Source: Oscillospiraceae bacterium
GTDB lineage: Bacteria; Bacillota; Clostridia; Oscillospirales; Oscillospiraceae
Reading direction: 5' to 3'
DNA: 54,346 nucleotides
Assembly (NCBI GenBank): GCA_017440525.1
Contig: JAFSHB010000007.1
Coordinates: 1-54,346 of the forward strand
The position numbers were made by a program, and so were the translations under genes. Every line of letters begins with the position of its first letter. Within the stretch, counting starts at the first letter, position 1. Shown here in pieces: positions 23,401-33,111 of this stretch. The notes beneath the pieces were generated by a model that was given only the letters and a program-made list of their open reading frames with translations, did no database searches and had not been told where the DNA came from.

Positions 23401-25900
23401 ACCAACTGTCTCCACACTTAGCCTCCACTTCCAATGGGACACGCAAGGCAGCAGCTTGACGCATCTCACGCTCGAGGATCGTTTTCACCAGCGCACGCTC
23501 TTCAGCAGGACACTCCACGATCAATTCATCATGGACCTGCAGGAGCAGTTTTGCGCGGGGACATTCTTCTTTCAGCGCACGAGCGACTGCGATCATCGCC
23601 AACTTGATGATATCCGCAGCCGTACCCTGGATCGGTGCATTCATAGCAGCACGCTCACCGAACGAACGAAGATTGAAATTGCTGCTCTTCAGCTCCGGAA
23701 GATAACGGCGTCTGCCAAAGATCGTAGACACATAGCCGCACGCTCTCGCCTCTTCCACGACATGGGCCATAAAGCTGCGTACACCGTCATAATTGTTCAA
23801 ATAAGCATCCATATATCGCTTGGCTTCCTGCTGCGATACGCCAAGATCCTGCCCGAGAGACCAGGCAGAGATGCCATAGACGATCCCGAAGTTGACAGCT
23901 TTGGCACTGCGGCGCATATCCGCTGTGACCATATCCAGCGGCACACCAAAGACCTCTGAAGCCGTCACTGCATGGATATCCTCACCGGACAGGAACGCCG
24001 CCTGCATATTCTTATCATCAGCCACATGCGCAAGCACACGGAGCTCGATCTGACTGTAATCCGCATCGACGAGAACATTTCCTTTTTCCGCAACGAACAT
24101 CTTTCTGATCTCACTGCCAAGCTCCCGACGCACAGGGATGTTCTGAAGATTTGGATCTGTAGAGGAGAGCCTGCCCGTCGTAGTGACCATGTTCTGGAAG
24201 GTGGTATGGATCTTATCCTCATCATCGAGGTATTTCAAAAGTCCTTCTGCATAGGTCGATGAAAGCTTAGTCAACATCCGGTGATCCAAGATCGCCTCGA
24301 CGATCGGATGCTCAGAGCGCAGTTTTTCCAGCACCTCAGCATTGGTCGAATATCCGGTCTTTGTCTTTTTCACGACCGGGAGCCCCAGCTTCTCAAAGAG
24401 GATCTCCGCAAGCTTCTTCGTAGAGTTGATATTGAACGCTTCGCCGGCCAGAGAATAGATCATATCCTGTGTATCCCGGATACGCTCGTTCAGCATCTGT
24501 CCAAATCGGGACAGCGCGAGCCGATCGACCTTGATACCGGCATATTCCATCTCAGAAAGGACTTCACACAGCGGGAATTCGATTCGACTGTAGAGCTCCA
24601 TCGAGCCCTCGTCCTGCATCTTCTCTGTTAGCACAGTACGCAAAGACCAGACAGCGGCAGCCTGTGCTGCAAGATCGTCCTTATCCACAGACCGCTCCAG
24701 ATATGCTGCAGCGAGCTTACTGACAGAAACATCCGACTGGGAGGGATCTAACACATACGCCGCCAGAGATACATCAAATACGAACCTCTGCGGCTCCCAT
24801 CCCCATGTGCGCAGCCTGCGGTGCAGCGTTTTCCAGTCGGCGCAGATCTTCTCCGCATCACCTTCACACAGTGCGCGGACAGCTTCCCGCTCTGCACTGC
24901 ACGCACCGTTTTCCCAAGCGACACCGACCGATGTGCCATCTTCCGAGAACACGACAGCACACGGCACATTACCGGACGGCAGTGTTTCCGCGCGAACGAT
25001 CTGCATCTGCGTCGTCTCAGGTGTCTCCACATCCTGCAGGCCGTAACGGTCCATCAGGCGCACGAATTCCAAACGAATGAACAGCTCCCGCAAACGCTCT
25101 TTATCAGCAGGTCTTCGCAGGGCATCCTCCGGACGAAACTCGATCGGTGCCTCACAACGAATCGTCGCAAGGTCATAGGAGAGCGCGGCATTATCTTTTC
25201 CCTCAATCAGTTTTTTCCTAACGCTCTCGCGGATGGCGCTATCCTCGATATTGGCATAGACTCCATCCAGAGAACCAAACCGCAGCAGCAGATCGGTCGC
25301 CGTTTTGGGACCAATGCCAGCCACACCGGGGATATTATCAGAGCTGTCGCCCATCAAAGCCTTCAGATCGACCATATGAGGGGGCGTAAAACCATACTCG
25401 GCCTCAAATGCCTGCGGTGTATAGAGTGTCGTCTGTGTCTGTCCCGCCTTCGTTGTCACGAGCTTCACGCTGACACAGTCATTCACGAGCTGCAGACTGT
25501 CGCGGTCTCCGGTCACGATGACGCAGTCCCAGCCGGAAGCACAGCAGATGCGGCCGACCGTACCTATCACATCATCCGCTTCCCAGCCCTGGCACTCATA
25601 GATCGGGATATTCATGGCAGACAGCACCTGTTTCATAACAGGCATCTGCATCGCCAGTTCCTCCGGCATCCCATGCCGGGTCGCCTTATACCCGTCATAC
25701 TGTAAATGACGGAAGGTCGGGCCATGAAGATCGAAAGCCACACAGAGAGAATCCGGCTTCTCCTCCTGCTCCAGCTTATGCAGGATATTCAAAAAACCGA
25801 ATATGGCATTGGTGAACAGCCCATCCCTTGTCGTCAACGGACGGATACCGTAAAACGCACGGTTGATGATGCTGTTCCCATCCAAGATCATCAATTTCAT
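23387..25900 (-). CDS. polA: DNA polymerase I
   Basis: PolA removes RNA primers and fills gaps during replication and excision repair. The 837-residue product starts MKLMILDGNSIINRAFYG, the 5'-nuclease domain, and includes LKALMGDSSDNIPGVAGIGPKTA. The polymerase domain has motif A DYSQIELRVLAH, motif B RRSAKAVNFGIVYG and motif C VHDELIVE. The central 3'-5' exonuclease domain appears inactive: I find no DxE Exo I motif, and the region reads AVVFSEDGTSVGVAW, then FVFDVSLAAYVLDP. That is common in Firmicutes. The start lies 3 nt after the stop of the exporter gene upstream. Confidence 0.97.
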   Translation of the reverse strand: MKLMILDGNSIINRAFYGIRPLTTRDGLFTNAIFGFLNILHKLEQEEKPDSLCVAFDLHGPTFRHLQYDGYKATRHGMPEELAMQMPVMKQVLSAMNIPIYECQGWEADDVIGTVGRICCASGWDCVIVTGDRDSLQLVNDCVSVKLVTTKAGQTQTTLYTPQAFEAEYGFTPPHMVDLKALMGDSSDNIPGVAGIGPKTATDLLLRFGSLDGVYANIEDSAIRESVRKKLIEGKDNAALSYDLATIRCEAPIEFRPEDALRRPADKERLRELFIRLEFVRLMDRYGLQDVETPETTQMQIVRAETLPSGNVPCAVVFSEDGTSVGVAWENGACSAEREAVRALCEGDAEKICADWKTLHRRLRTWGWEPQRFVFDVSLAAYVLDPSQSDVSVSKLAAAYLERSVDKDDLAAQAAAVWSLRTVLTEKMQDEGSMELYSRIEFPLCEVLSEMEYAGIKVDRLALSRFGQMLNERIRDTQDMIYSLAGEAFNINSTKKLAEILFEKLGLPVVKKTKTGYSTNAEVLEKLRSEHPIVEAILDHRMLTKLSSTYAEGLLKYLDDEDKIHTTFQNMVTTTGRLSSTDPNLQNIPVRRELGSEIRKMFVAEKGNVLVDADYSQIELRVLAHVADDKNMQAAFLSGEDIHAVTASEVFGVPLDMVTADMRRSAKAVNFGIVYGISAWSLGQDLGVSQQEAKRYMDAYLNNYDGVRSFMAHVVEEARACGYVSTIFGRRRYLPELKSSNFNLRSFGERAAMNAPIQGTAADIIKLAMIAVARALKEECPRAKLLLQVHDELIVECPAEERALVKTILEREMRQAAALRVPLEVEAKCGDSWYEAK

Positions 25901-25903
25901 ACT

Positions 25904-26359
25904 TCAAGCTCCTTTTTTCTTCGCGATCGACCGTTTCACGACTTCAGCCACATTGAGGCCGGAAAGGACCGCAACGATCCCAAGTGCAAGACCCAATGCC
26001 AGCATCACCGTATGGAAGGCCTGCTGGAAGCACGCCGCCCATTCTTTAAGGAGTGCATAGCGCATCGTGTGGTACAGCGCACCGCCGGGGATATGCGGGA
26101 TGATGCAGGAAATCAGAAATGTCGTCGCAGGAGTTTTGAGCAGCCTTGCCAGGACCTCCGCATACACCGCAACAAAAAATGCGCTGATAAAGTATCTGGT
26201 AAACTCACCGGGGAAAAGAGGCTCCAGCACGAGATACAACGCCCAAGACAAGCCTCCGCCCAACGCGGCCAACAAAAGCTTCCATCCCCGCATATTGAAT
26301 AGGATCGAGAAGCCAAACGCGCCCAGCATCCCCATCAAAATTTGGATCATATCATTCAC
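25904..26359 (-). CDS. Threonine/serine exporter family, small subunit (ThrE C-terminal type, DUF3815)
   Basis: The 151-residue membrane protein has about five hydrophobic segments and the motif FLISCIIPHIPGGALYHTMRYALL, typical of the C-terminal half of ThrE exporters. Paired with the gene upstream it makes a split ThrE, likely exporting threonine or serine. The start is GTG at 26359, overlapping the partner stop as GTGA; an ATG at 26350 is an alternative. polA follows 3 nt after its stop. Confidence 0.88.
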   Translation of the reverse strand: MNDMIQILMGMLGAFGFSILFNMRGWKLLLAALGGGLSWALYLVLEPLFPGEFTRYFISAFFVAVYAEVLARLLKTPATTFLISCIIPHIPGGALYHTMRYALLKEWAACFQQAFHTVMLALGLALGIVAVLSGLNVAEVVKRSIAKKKGA

Positions 26360-27117
26360 ACGGCGCCGCCTCCTACTGTATAAAATGCAAGGATATAGCC
26401 ACCTGCGATCGCAAGAGCCAGAATGATCGCCTCGGCAAACCGCAGGATACCGGTCATCGTATCGCCGCTGATCATATCACGGATAGAATTCGTCAGCAAT
26501 ACGCCGGGTATCAGCAGCATGATATTGCCGATCACGATCATCTCCGCCGATCTGGCCAGTCCCATGCGTACAGCCAGAAATGCGAGCACGCTCATGGTGA
26601 AGGATGCTATAAGATTAGACAAAACTCGATTGAAATTCACAACAGAAGAGAAATACACAGTCGCTTTCAATACCATACCGATCACAGCAGAGAGCAGAGC
26701 ATCCTGCCAAGAGCCGCCAAAGAACACGGTAAAGGCCCCTGCGATCAGCGCAAATGCCGCCATTTCACTCAAATAACTGTAGCGCTTGGCCGCAAGGATC
26801 TCGGAAAGCGCTTTCTTGAAGGTCGCATAATCCAGACGCTCGGAACACATACGGCGTGAGAGCTGATTGAGCCGATCGATCCGTTCCAGATCTGTGGTGT
26901 AGGTCTCGATACGCCTGGTCTGAGAGATACGGTGTTCCTCCGGAAAATCCGCAGACAGCAGCATACTGGATGTGATACAAAACACATCTACGCTGCTTGC
27001 ACCATAGGCATGACAGATACGGCGGATGCAATCCTCGACACGATACACCTCAGCACCGCTCTTGAGCATATTCTCCCCGATATCCATAGCCGCAGACAGG
27101 ACTTCTTTATGATTCAC
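26356..27117 (-). CDS. Threonine/serine exporter family, large subunit (ThrE N-terminal type, DUF1212)
   Basis: The 253-residue protein has a cytosolic N-terminal part (IGENMLKSGAEVYRVEDCIRRI, DVFCITSSMLL) and then about five membrane segments, the DUF1212 layout. IGNIMLLIPGVLLTNSIRDMISGDT is the core motif of the family. I choose the GTG at 27117 because GGGAGGTG lies about 10 nt upstream and the predicted transcript begins near 27139; the ATG at 27135 would be almost leaderless. It heads the unit with the small subunit, polA, rimI and tsaD. Confidence 0.88.
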   Translation of the reverse strand: MNHKEVLSAAMDIGENMLKSGAEVYRVEDCIRRICHAYGASSVDVFCITSSMLLSADFPEEHRISQTRRIETYTTDLERIDRLNQLSRRMCSERLDYATFKKALSEILAAKRYSYLSEMAAFALIAGAFTVFFGGSWQDALLSAVIGMVLKATVYFSSVVNFNRVLSNLIASFTMSVLAFLAVRMGLARSAEMIVIGNIMLLIPGVLLTNSIRDMISGDTMTGILRFAEAIILALAIAGGYILAFYTVGGGAV

Positions 27118-27145
27118 AGGCTGCACACCTCCCATTCACTCCCCT

Positions 27146-27174
27146 ATCATAGCAGAAAGCCTCCGCAAAATCAA
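27146..27174 (-). promoter_or_regulatory. Promoter of the thrE-polA-rimI-tsaD unit, embedded in the cysS terminator
   Basis: The minus strand shows -35 TTGATT (27169-27174), a 17-bp spacer and -10 TATGAT (27146-27151). The -35 occupies the loop of the cysS terminator hairpin and the spacer is its 3' arm. Confidence 0.6.
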
Positions 27175-27187
27175 TTTGCGGAGGCTT
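27157..27187 (-). terminator. Terminator of cysS
   Basis: A perfect 13-bp stem, AAGCCTCCGCAAA (27157-27169) with TTTGCGGAGGCTT (27175-27187), has a 5-nt loop. The T-run on the minus strand is short (TTTCT). Confidence 0.75.
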
Positions 27188-27200
27188 CAAGATCAAAATT

Positions 27201-28652
27201 TTATACGCGCTTCCACTTTGCACCACCGGCGATATCCGTCACTTCGATACCCATAGCCTTGAGCTCATCACGGATACGGTCTGCTTCCGCAAAGTTTTTG
27301 GCCTTCTTGGCATCCTGACGGGCAAGAATCAAAGCCTCGACTGCCTCATCCTGCTCCCCGGCCTCGCTGATGACTGTAAACTGACCGGCCTTAGGCGCAG
27401 CTTCAAGTTCCCTGCGCTTCCTGGCGGCTTTCTCGATCAGATCAAGACCAAGGACCTTGTCAAAGTCGGCAAGCACTGCCAGTTTCGTCTGATCGGTCGT
27501 CTTGTACTTGAGGACATCGTAGACTGCCGTGATCGCAAGAGAGGTATTGAGATCGTTGCCGAGTGCTGTCAGGAACTTCTCCTTGAGCACATCGAAAGCA
27601 GCCTGATCCACGGGCTCTTCCGCATTGGGCTTGAGCGCCGCGATCTTGGAGATCATCTTCTGATAGGTCACGACTGCGTTGTCCAGATTCTCAAAGGAGA
27701 ACACCAGATTCTTGCGGTAATGGGACTGCAGGCAGAACAGACGGTAGACCAGAGGATCATAGCCCTTGCTCTCCAGCAGAGACACCGTCAGGAACTCGCC
27801 CTTGGACTTAGACATCTTGCCATCATTGGTGTTCAAATGATGGACATGCATCCAGTAGTTGCACCACTTGTGACCAAGGAAGGATTCTGACTGCGCGATC
27901 TCATTGGTGTGATGTGGGAAGGCATTATCGATGCCGCCGCAGTGGATATCCAGATCCTCACCCAGATGCTTCATCGAGATACCGGAGCACTCGATATGCC
28001 AGCCGGGATAACCGACGCCCCAAGGAGAATCCCACTTGAGGGCCTGATCTTCAAACTTGGACTTGGTGAACCAAAGCACAAAGTCATTCTTATTGCGCTT
28101 GTTGGTATCCTCTTCCACGCCTTCACGAACACCGACCGCCAGATCTTCCTCGTCGTGATCGTTGAAGATATAGTACTTATCGAGCTTGGAAGCATCGAAG
28201 TAGATATTGCCGCCCGCTTCATAGGCAAAGCCCTTCTCAAGCAAGCCCTCAATGATCTTGATATATTCCGCGATGCAGTTGGTAGCAGGCTCCACAACAT
28301 CGGGGCGCTTGATATTCAGCTTGCTGCAATCCTCAAAGAATGCATCTGTGTAGAACTTCGCGATCTCCATGACCGTCTTGTTCTCACGCTTGGCGCCTTT
28401 GAGCATTTTATCCTCGCCGGTATCAGCATCGGAGGCCAGATGGCCCACATCGGTGATATTCATGACACGCTTGACATTGTAGCCGGCATAACGCAGCGCC
28501 TTCTCCAGGATATCCTCCATGATATAGGAGCGCAGATTGCCGATGTGCGCAAAATGATAGACCGTAGGGCCGCAGGTGTACATTTTGACCAGCTCGGGGT
28601 CATTGGGGATGAATTCTTCTCTCTTTCTCGTTGCAGAATTATATAGATACAT
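27201..28652 (-). CDS. cysS: Cysteinyl-tRNA synthetase
   Basis: CysRS charges tRNA-Cys. The 483-residue class I synthetase has the zinc/substrate start TCGPTVYHFAHIGNLRSY (HIGH-type motif HIGN), HIECSGISMKHLG, CGGIDNAFPHHTNEIAQSE, and the KMSKS loop KMSKSKGE. The C-terminal anticodon-binding part includes ARQDAKKAKNFAEADRIRDEL. The ATG at 28652 has GGAGGAG upstream. It follows cysE by 11 nt, and both are controlled by the upstream T-box. Confidence 0.97.
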   Translation of the reverse strand: MYLYNSATRKREEFIPNDPELVKMYTCGPTVYHFAHIGNLRSYIMEDILEKALRYAGYNVKRVMNITDVGHLASDADTGEDKMLKGAKRENKTVMEIAKFYTDAFFEDCSKLNIKRPDVVEPATNCIAEYIKIIEGLLEKGFAYEAGGNIYFDASKLDKYYIFNDHDEEDLAVGVREGVEEDTNKRNKNDFVLWFTKSKFEDQALKWDSPWGVGYPGWHIECSGISMKHLGEDLDIHCGGIDNAFPHHTNEIAQSESFLGHKWCNYWMHVHHLNTNDGKMSKSKGEFLTVSLLESKGYDPLVYRLFCLQSHYRKNLVFSFENLDNAVVTYQKMISKIAALKPNAEEPVDQAAFDVLKEKFLTALGNDLNTSLAITAVYDVLKYKTTDQTKLAVLADFDKVLGLDLIEKAARKRRELEAAPKAGQFTVISEAGEQDEAVEALILARQDAKKAKNFAEADRIRDELKAMGIEVTDIAGGAKWKRV

Positions 28653-28663
28653 ATGGTCTCCTC

Positions 28664-29278
28664 CTATGTCAAATTTTCAAGTTTTTCTTCCAATACACGG
28701 ACCTTTTCCCTCAGCTGTTCTATCTCCAGCATGACCGGATCCGGCGTATGGATGTGATCGAGCTTCTCGCCGCTGATCTTCACCACGCGGCCGGGAACAC
28801 CAACGACAGTCGCATTCGCAGGCACTTCGCGCAAGACTACAGAATTGGCCGCGATGCGGGCATTGTCGCCAACTCTGAACGGTCCAAGCACCTTCGCGCC
28901 GGAACCGACCATCACATTGTTGCCAAGGGTCGGATGGCGTTTTCCAACATCTTTACCGGTGCCGCCCAAGGTCACATTTTGATAGAGCAGACAGTCGTCA
29001 CCGATCTCAGCGGTCTCACCGATCACGATGCCGGTGCCATGGTCGATGACCAATCTCCTTCCGATCGTCGCCCCCGGATGGATCTCTATCCCGGTGAAGA
29101 ATTTGGCCACCTGACTGAGCCAGCGGGCCAGAAAGCAACAACGGTGCAGATGCAGCCAATGGGCGATGCGGTAGTAGATCGTCGCATGAAGGCCGTTATA
29201 CAAAAGGAATATCTCGACAGCGCTCCTTGCGGCAGGATCGTTTTTTTGGTATGCACGGATATCTTCCAGAATATGCAT
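28664..29278 (-). CDS. cysE: Serine O-acetyltransferase
   Basis: CysE acetylates L-serine with acetyl-CoA to O-acetylserine, the committed step of cysteine synthesis. The 204-residue product has the helical N-terminal domain (MHILEDIRAYQKNDPA). The left-handed beta-helix hexapeptide repeats include FFTGIEIHPGATIGRRLVID, HGTGIVIGETAEIGDD and GGTGKDVGKRHPTLGNN, with the catalytic His in IDHGTG. The C-terminal tail predicts a short coiled coil (EIEQLREKVRVLEEKLENL). It heads the T-box-controlled cysE-cysS unit. No cysK is in the window. Confidence 0.95.
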   Translation of the reverse strand: MHILEDIRAYQKNDPAARSAVEIFLLYNGLHATIYYRIAHWLHLHRCCFLARWLSQVAKFFTGIEIHPGATIGRRLVIDHGTGIVIGETAEIGDDCLLYQNVTLGGTGKDVGKRHPTLGNNVMVGSGAKVLGPFRVGDNARIAANSVVLREVPANATVVGVPGRVVKISGEKLDHIHTPDPVMLEIEQLREKVRVLEEKLENLT

Positions 29279-29289
29279 AGGCTCCCTCC

Positions 29290-29509
29290 AAAAAGAGACC
29301 GCCCCTTGAACGACTCAAGAGGCGGGTAAAAACTCGCGGTTCCACTCTGATTTCTCACTTTAGCCTTGACGCGGCCAACGGGGTCTCCCCTCGCTCACGA
29401 ACGCACTTTCCCACCAGAAGATCACGCCTGCTCACAGCCAACGACAGGCACTCTCTGACATCTCCATACCGGATGGTACTCTTTTCGGTCAACGCGATAT
29501 GAAATTCTT
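29290..29509 (-). ncRNA. T-box riboswitch (cysteine) upstream of cysE-cysS
   Basis: The conserved T-box sequence GAGTGGAACCGCGAG lies at 29333-29347 on the minus strand. Just downstream is a terminator hairpin (29299-29309 with 29315-29325, one G-U) ending in T5 (29290-29294). A long Stem I precedes it, with a TGC specifier candidate at 29403-29405 followed by a purine, consistent with sensing uncharged tRNA-Cys. The SD GGAGG of cysE begins directly after the T-run. Uncharged tRNA should favour the antiterminator and allow cysE-cysS transcription. Confidence 0.93.
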
Positions 29510-29515
29510 TATAGT

Positions 29516-29544
29516 ATATTAGCATCCCGTGAAGTCGGTGTCAA
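29516..29544 (-). promoter_or_regulatory. Promoter of the cysE-cysS T-box leader
   Basis: The minus strand shows consensus -35 TTGACA (29539-29544), a 17-bp spacer and -10 TAATAT (29516-29521). The -35 overlaps the stop codon of pgsA. Confidence 0.8.
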
Positions 29545-30050
29545 GGCTTGATCACATTCCAATTCTTCACAAAATACTCCACCCCGGAATACAGTGTCGT
29601 CACCGTGATCACCAAGATCACGGCCGCATCGATCACACTACTGTTGAACACGATCATCACACACAGACCGACCATGGTCGCAAAGGTCTTCACCTTTCCG
29701 CTCCATCCGGCCGCAAGGACCTTTCCGCCGCTGGCCGCGATCATACGCAGACCGGATACGGCGAATTCACGCGACAGCACGAGCATGACCATCCAGGCAG
29801 GCATCCTGCCCCACTGGATAAAGATCAGCATCGCAGCCGTCACCAAAAGCTTATCCGCCAAGGGGTCTAAAAACTTTCCAAAGTCGCTGGTCTGATCATA
29901 GTGTCTTGCAATATAGCCATCAACGAAGTCCGTCAGGCTCGCAGCGATAAAGACGACCAGTGCCAAAAGATCGTGTCCTGTGAGCATCAACACCATGAAC
30001 ACCGGGATCAGCGCGACACGGGCCAATGTGATCTTACTTGCGGTCGTCAT
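29541..30050 (-). CDS. pgsA: CDP-diacylglycerol-glycerol-3-phosphate 3-phosphatidyltransferase
   Basis: PgsA makes phosphatidylglycerol phosphate from CDP-diacylglycerol and glycerol-3-phosphate in the membrane. The 169-residue protein has about five membrane segments and the CDP-alcohol phosphotransferase motif as DFVDGYIARHYDQTSDFGKF then LDPLADK, with all Asp residues intact. The ATG shares one base with the rimO stop (TGATG). It is the last gene of the nine-gene run starting at 38429. No terminator separates it from the cysE promoter, which overlaps its stop codon. Confidence 0.95.
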   Translation of the reverse strand: MTTASKITLARVALIPVFMVLMLTGHDLLALVVFIAASLTDFVDGYIARHYDQTSDFGKFLDPLADKLLVTAAMLIFIQWGRMPAWMVMLVLSREFAVSGLRMIAASGGKVLAAGWSGKVKTFATMVGLCVMIVFNSSVIDAAVILVITVTTLYSGVEYFVKNWNVIKP

Positions 30051-31384
30051 CAGGCATCCTCCTCGATCGTACCGATCAGTTCACCGTCATACACATCATG
30101 GATCATCACATCGACGAACTCGCCCACCTTCACAGTACGCTCAGATGCAAACCAGACCTTGCCGTCGATATCAGGACTGTCCGCATAGCTTCTGCCGAAA
30201 TAAGCGTCCTCGTCCGGGTCGTAGCCTTCGCACAGGACCTCCATGGTGGTACCCATCAATGTCTCGTTGTATGCATCCATGATGCGGGATTGGATCTCAG
30301 TCAAACGCTCGGCACGCTGGCGTGCGATCTCCTCAGGAGGATATTCCATCGTGGCTGCCAGAGTGCCTTCCTCCGGAGAGAATACGAACGCACCAACACG
30401 CTCGAGCTTGAACTCCCGCAGGAAATCACACAGCTCCTCGAACTCCTCTTCGCCCTCGCCGGGAAGACCTGTGATCAGGCTGGTACGCAGAACGACACCC
30501 GGGATCCTTTCACGGAGCTTGCGGAACATGGCCTCCAAAAAGGCTTTATCGCCGCGCCTGTTCATCTTCTTCAAGATCTTGCTGTTGATATGCTGGATCG
30601 GGATATCCAGATACTTCACGATCTTCGGCTCGGATGCGATCACATCGATCATCTCATCCGTCAAAACATCGGGATAGAGATAGTGGAGGCGCACCCAGTG
30701 GATGCCATCGATCTTACACAGCTCCCGCATCAGCTTTGGAAGAAGGAGCTCATGATCATCCAGATCGATACCATAACGGCTGATATCCTGCGCGACAACG
30801 ATGATCTCTTTCACGCCATCCTGCGCAAGGCATCTTGCCTCATACAAGACATCATCCAGCTCTCTGCTGCGGTAGCGGCCACGCAGTGCAGGAATGATGC
30901 AGTAGGCACAATGATTGTCACAGCCCTCTGCGATCTTCAAATATGCATAGTGATCCGGCGTGGTCAGGATACGGGCCGTCTCATCGATGGGAGCATCGAT
31001 ATCATCAAACTGACTGACTTTGGTGCCGGCAAGGACCTTCTTGACAGCCGCTACGACATCGTAGTAACTGCCTGTACCTAAAACGCCGTCCACTTCCGGC
31101 ATCTCCCTGACGATCTCTTCCTGATATCTCTGCGCCAGACAGCCTGTGACCAGGATCTTCCCAAGGCGGCCTTCCGCCTTCAGCTGTCCCAGAGCAAGGA
31201 TATTGTCGATGGCTTCCTGCTTTGCGCTCTCGATAAAACCGCAGGTATTGACGATAGCAAGATCGCACCCATCGGGGCTGACAGAGATATCAAATCCGGC
31301 CTGCTGCAGCAGATAGAGCATCTGCTCGGCATTCACCTGATTCTTCGCACAGCCAAGAGACACCATGCCTATACATTCACTCAT
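30050..31384 (-). CDS. rimO: Ribosomal protein S12 methylthiotransferase RimO
   Basis: RimO is a radical-SAM enzyme that methylthiolates an Asp of ribosomal protein S12. The 444-residue product has three N-terminal Cys for the auxiliary cluster (SLGCAKNQVN, IVNTCGFI, VTGCLAQRY). The radical-SAM motif CDNHCAYCIIP is intact, followed by a C-terminal TRAM domain. GCAKNQVNAEQM and ALRGRYRSR favour RimO over MiaB. Its start lies inside the recX end (8-nt overlap). Confidence 0.95.
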   Translation of the reverse strand: MSECIGMVSLGCAKNQVNAEQMLYLLQQAGFDISVSPDGCDLAIVNTCGFIESAKQEAIDNILALGQLKAEGRLGKILVTGCLAQRYQEEIVREMPEVDGVLGTGSYYDVVAAVKKVLAGTKVSQFDDIDAPIDETARILTTPDHYAYLKIAEGCDNHCAYCIIPALRGRYRSRELDDVLYEARCLAQDGVKEIIVVAQDISRYGIDLDDHELLLPKLMRELCKIDGIHWVRLHYLYPDVLTDEMIDVIASEPKIVKYLDIPIQHINSKILKKMNRRGDKAFLEAMFRKLRERIPGVVLRTSLITGLPGEGEEEFEELCDFLREFKLERVGAFVFSPEEGTLAATMEYPPEEIARQRAERLTEIQSRIMDAYNETLMGTTMEVLCEGYDPDEDAYFGRSYADSPDIDGKVWFASERTVKVGEFVDVMIHDVYDGELIGTIEEDA

Positions 31385-32018
31385 ATCCTTCCTCCTGATC
31401 TATGTCCAAAGTCGCGGAGTATCTGCGAAGCCCGGCTCGGATATCCTGCCAGCTGTGACCGCGCCGCATCAGTGCATCGACCGTACGCTTCAGTTCCTTT
31501 TCATCGGGCTCCCGCCCCTTTAGACGGCGCGCAAGAAACTGATCGACAGCATCATCCATCTCAGGCACCAGCGACAGCGCTTCTTCCCAATACTCCTGCG
31601 GGATACGCTTTTCAAATAATATCTGCTTGATACGAGTTCTCCCATACCCCTTGTTCACAGCGATACGCACCAATTGCTCCGCTGTCTTGCGGTCATCGAG
31701 GAGATCCAGATCGGAGAGCCAGCGTACTGCTGCATCCGCGTCCTCGCTGCTCTCCCCTTTTTGTGTCAAACGGCGCTGCAATTCCTTTTTGCTCACAGCA
31801 GACGCAGCCGCGATGCGGACCGCCCTGTTCTTCGCAGAAGCCAGTCCGACCGCCGCTTGCAGTCGGCGAAGCTCATCCTCATCAAGGGACAGCCCTTTAA
31901 AGAGCCCAAGGTCTGCGATCACATAGTCCTGTGTCTTTATCACAGTTCCGTCCGACAGACAGATCTTAAACCAATGCTCTCGTTGCGCCATCGGCTCGAG
32001 TCGTTCAATCGTTATCAT
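31377..32018 (-). CDS. recX: Regulatory protein RecX
   Basis: RecX binds RecA and modulates its filament activity. The 213-residue product has repeated three-helix RecX modules, e.g. [60 protein letters not shown] and [17 protein letters not shown] start at the ATG at 32018 inside the recA end (14-nt overlap); an ATG at 32027 is also possible, and neither has a strong ribosome binding site. It directly follows recA, the usual order. Confidence 0.92.
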   Translation of the reverse strand: MITIERLEPMAQREHWFKICLSDGTVIKTQDYVIADLGLFKGLSLDEDELRRLQAAVGLASAKNRAVRIAAASAVSKKELQRRLTQKGESSEDADAAVRWLSDLDLLDDRKTAEQLVRIAVNKGYGRTRIKQILFEKRIPQEYWEEALSLVPEMDDAVDQFLARRLKGREPDEKELKRTVDALMRRGHSWQDIRAGLRRYSATLDIDQEEGYE

Positions 32019-33111
32019 CGAAGTCATCTGCTTCCACGCTGACAGGCCTATCAGCAGGCTTTGCGGGAGCAGTCCTAGGCTTGCCGCCAACGAGCTTATA
32101 CAGGTTCTCGCGCACCTGTGCCTCCACCTGTTCGGCAATATCGGGATTCTCCATCAGATAGGCCTTGACGCTGTCGCGACCCTGACCGATCCGCTCATCC
32201 CCCATGGAGAACCAGCTGCCGCTCTTTTGGACGATGTCCAGCTGGACAGCCAGATCGACCAGCTCGCCCCACTTGGAGATACCTTCGCCATACATGATGT
32301 CGAAGATCGCTTCTTTGAAAGGAGGCGCGACCTTGTTCTTCACGATCTTAGCGCGGGTGCGGTTGCCCACGACCTCGGAGCCATTCTTGATTGCCTCTGT
32401 ACGGCGGATATCGATGCGTACAGAAGCATAGAACTTCAACGCATTGCCGCCGGTGGTAGTCTCAGGATTGCCGTACATCACACCGATCTTCATACGAAGC
32501 TGGTTGATAAAGATGACTACACAATTGGTGCGGGAGATATTGCCCGCCAGTTTTCTCAAAGCCTGAGACATGAGACGAGCCTGCAGACCAACGAAGGTAT
32601 CGCCCATCTCGCCTTCGATCTCAGCTCGGGGCGTCAGAGCCGCCACAGAGTCCACGACTACCACATCCACAGCGCCGGAACGCACGAGTGCATCCGTGAT
32701 CTCAAGCGCCTGCTCACCGGTATCCGGCTGAGAGACCAGCATATTATCGATATCGACACCGATCGCGGCGGCATAAGCAGGGTCCAGTGCATGCTCCGCA
32801 TCCACGAAAGCGACTTCACCGCCCATTTTCTGCGCGGAAGCAACGATGTGCAGAGCCAGCGTCGTCTTACCGGAGGATTCAGGTCCGTAGATCTCGATGA
32901 TACGACCCTTAGGCACACCGCCGATACCAAGCGCGGCATCCAGTGCCAGAGAGCCGGTGGGGATCGCATCGACCTGCATCTCGGGCTTATCTCCAAGACG
33001 CATGACCGTACCCTTGCCAAAATTCTTCTCGATCTGTGCGATGGCAGTATCCAGTGCCTTTCTCTTGTCATTGGAAGCCGGTGCAGCTTCTCTCTTCTTA
33101 TCCATTGCCAT
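32005..33111 (-). CDS. recA: Recombinase RecA
   Basis: RecA forms filaments on single-stranded DNA, drives strand exchange and triggers LexA cleavage. The 368-residue product has Walker [10 protein letters not shown] (76-84), [12 protein letters not shown], Walker [13 protein letters not shown], and the L1/L2 loops including [15 protein letters not shown]. The acidic C-terminus ends EADDFDDND. The ATG at 33111 has an AGAGGAC site and overlaps prmC by 14 nt. No own promoter or LexA-like site is evident just upstream, so transcription likely comes from the operon. Confidence 0.98.
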   Translation of the reverse strand: MAMDKKREAAPASNDKRKALDTAIAQIEKNFGKGTVMRLGDKPEMQVDAIPTGSLALDAALGIGGVPKGRIIEIYGPESSGKTTLALHIVASAQKMGGEVAFVDAEHALDPAYAAAIGVDIDNMLVSQPDTGEQALEITDALVRSGAVDVVVVDSVAALTPRAEIEGEMGDTFVGLQARLMSQALRKLAGNISRTNCVVIFINQLRMKIGVMYGNPETTTGGNALKFYASVRIDIRRTEAIKNGSEVVGNRTRAKIVKNKVAPPFKEAIFDIMYGEGISKWGELVDLAVQLDIVQKSGSWFSMGDERIGQGRDSVKAYLMENPDIAEQVEAQVRENLYKLVGGKPRTAPAKPADRPVSVEADDFDDND

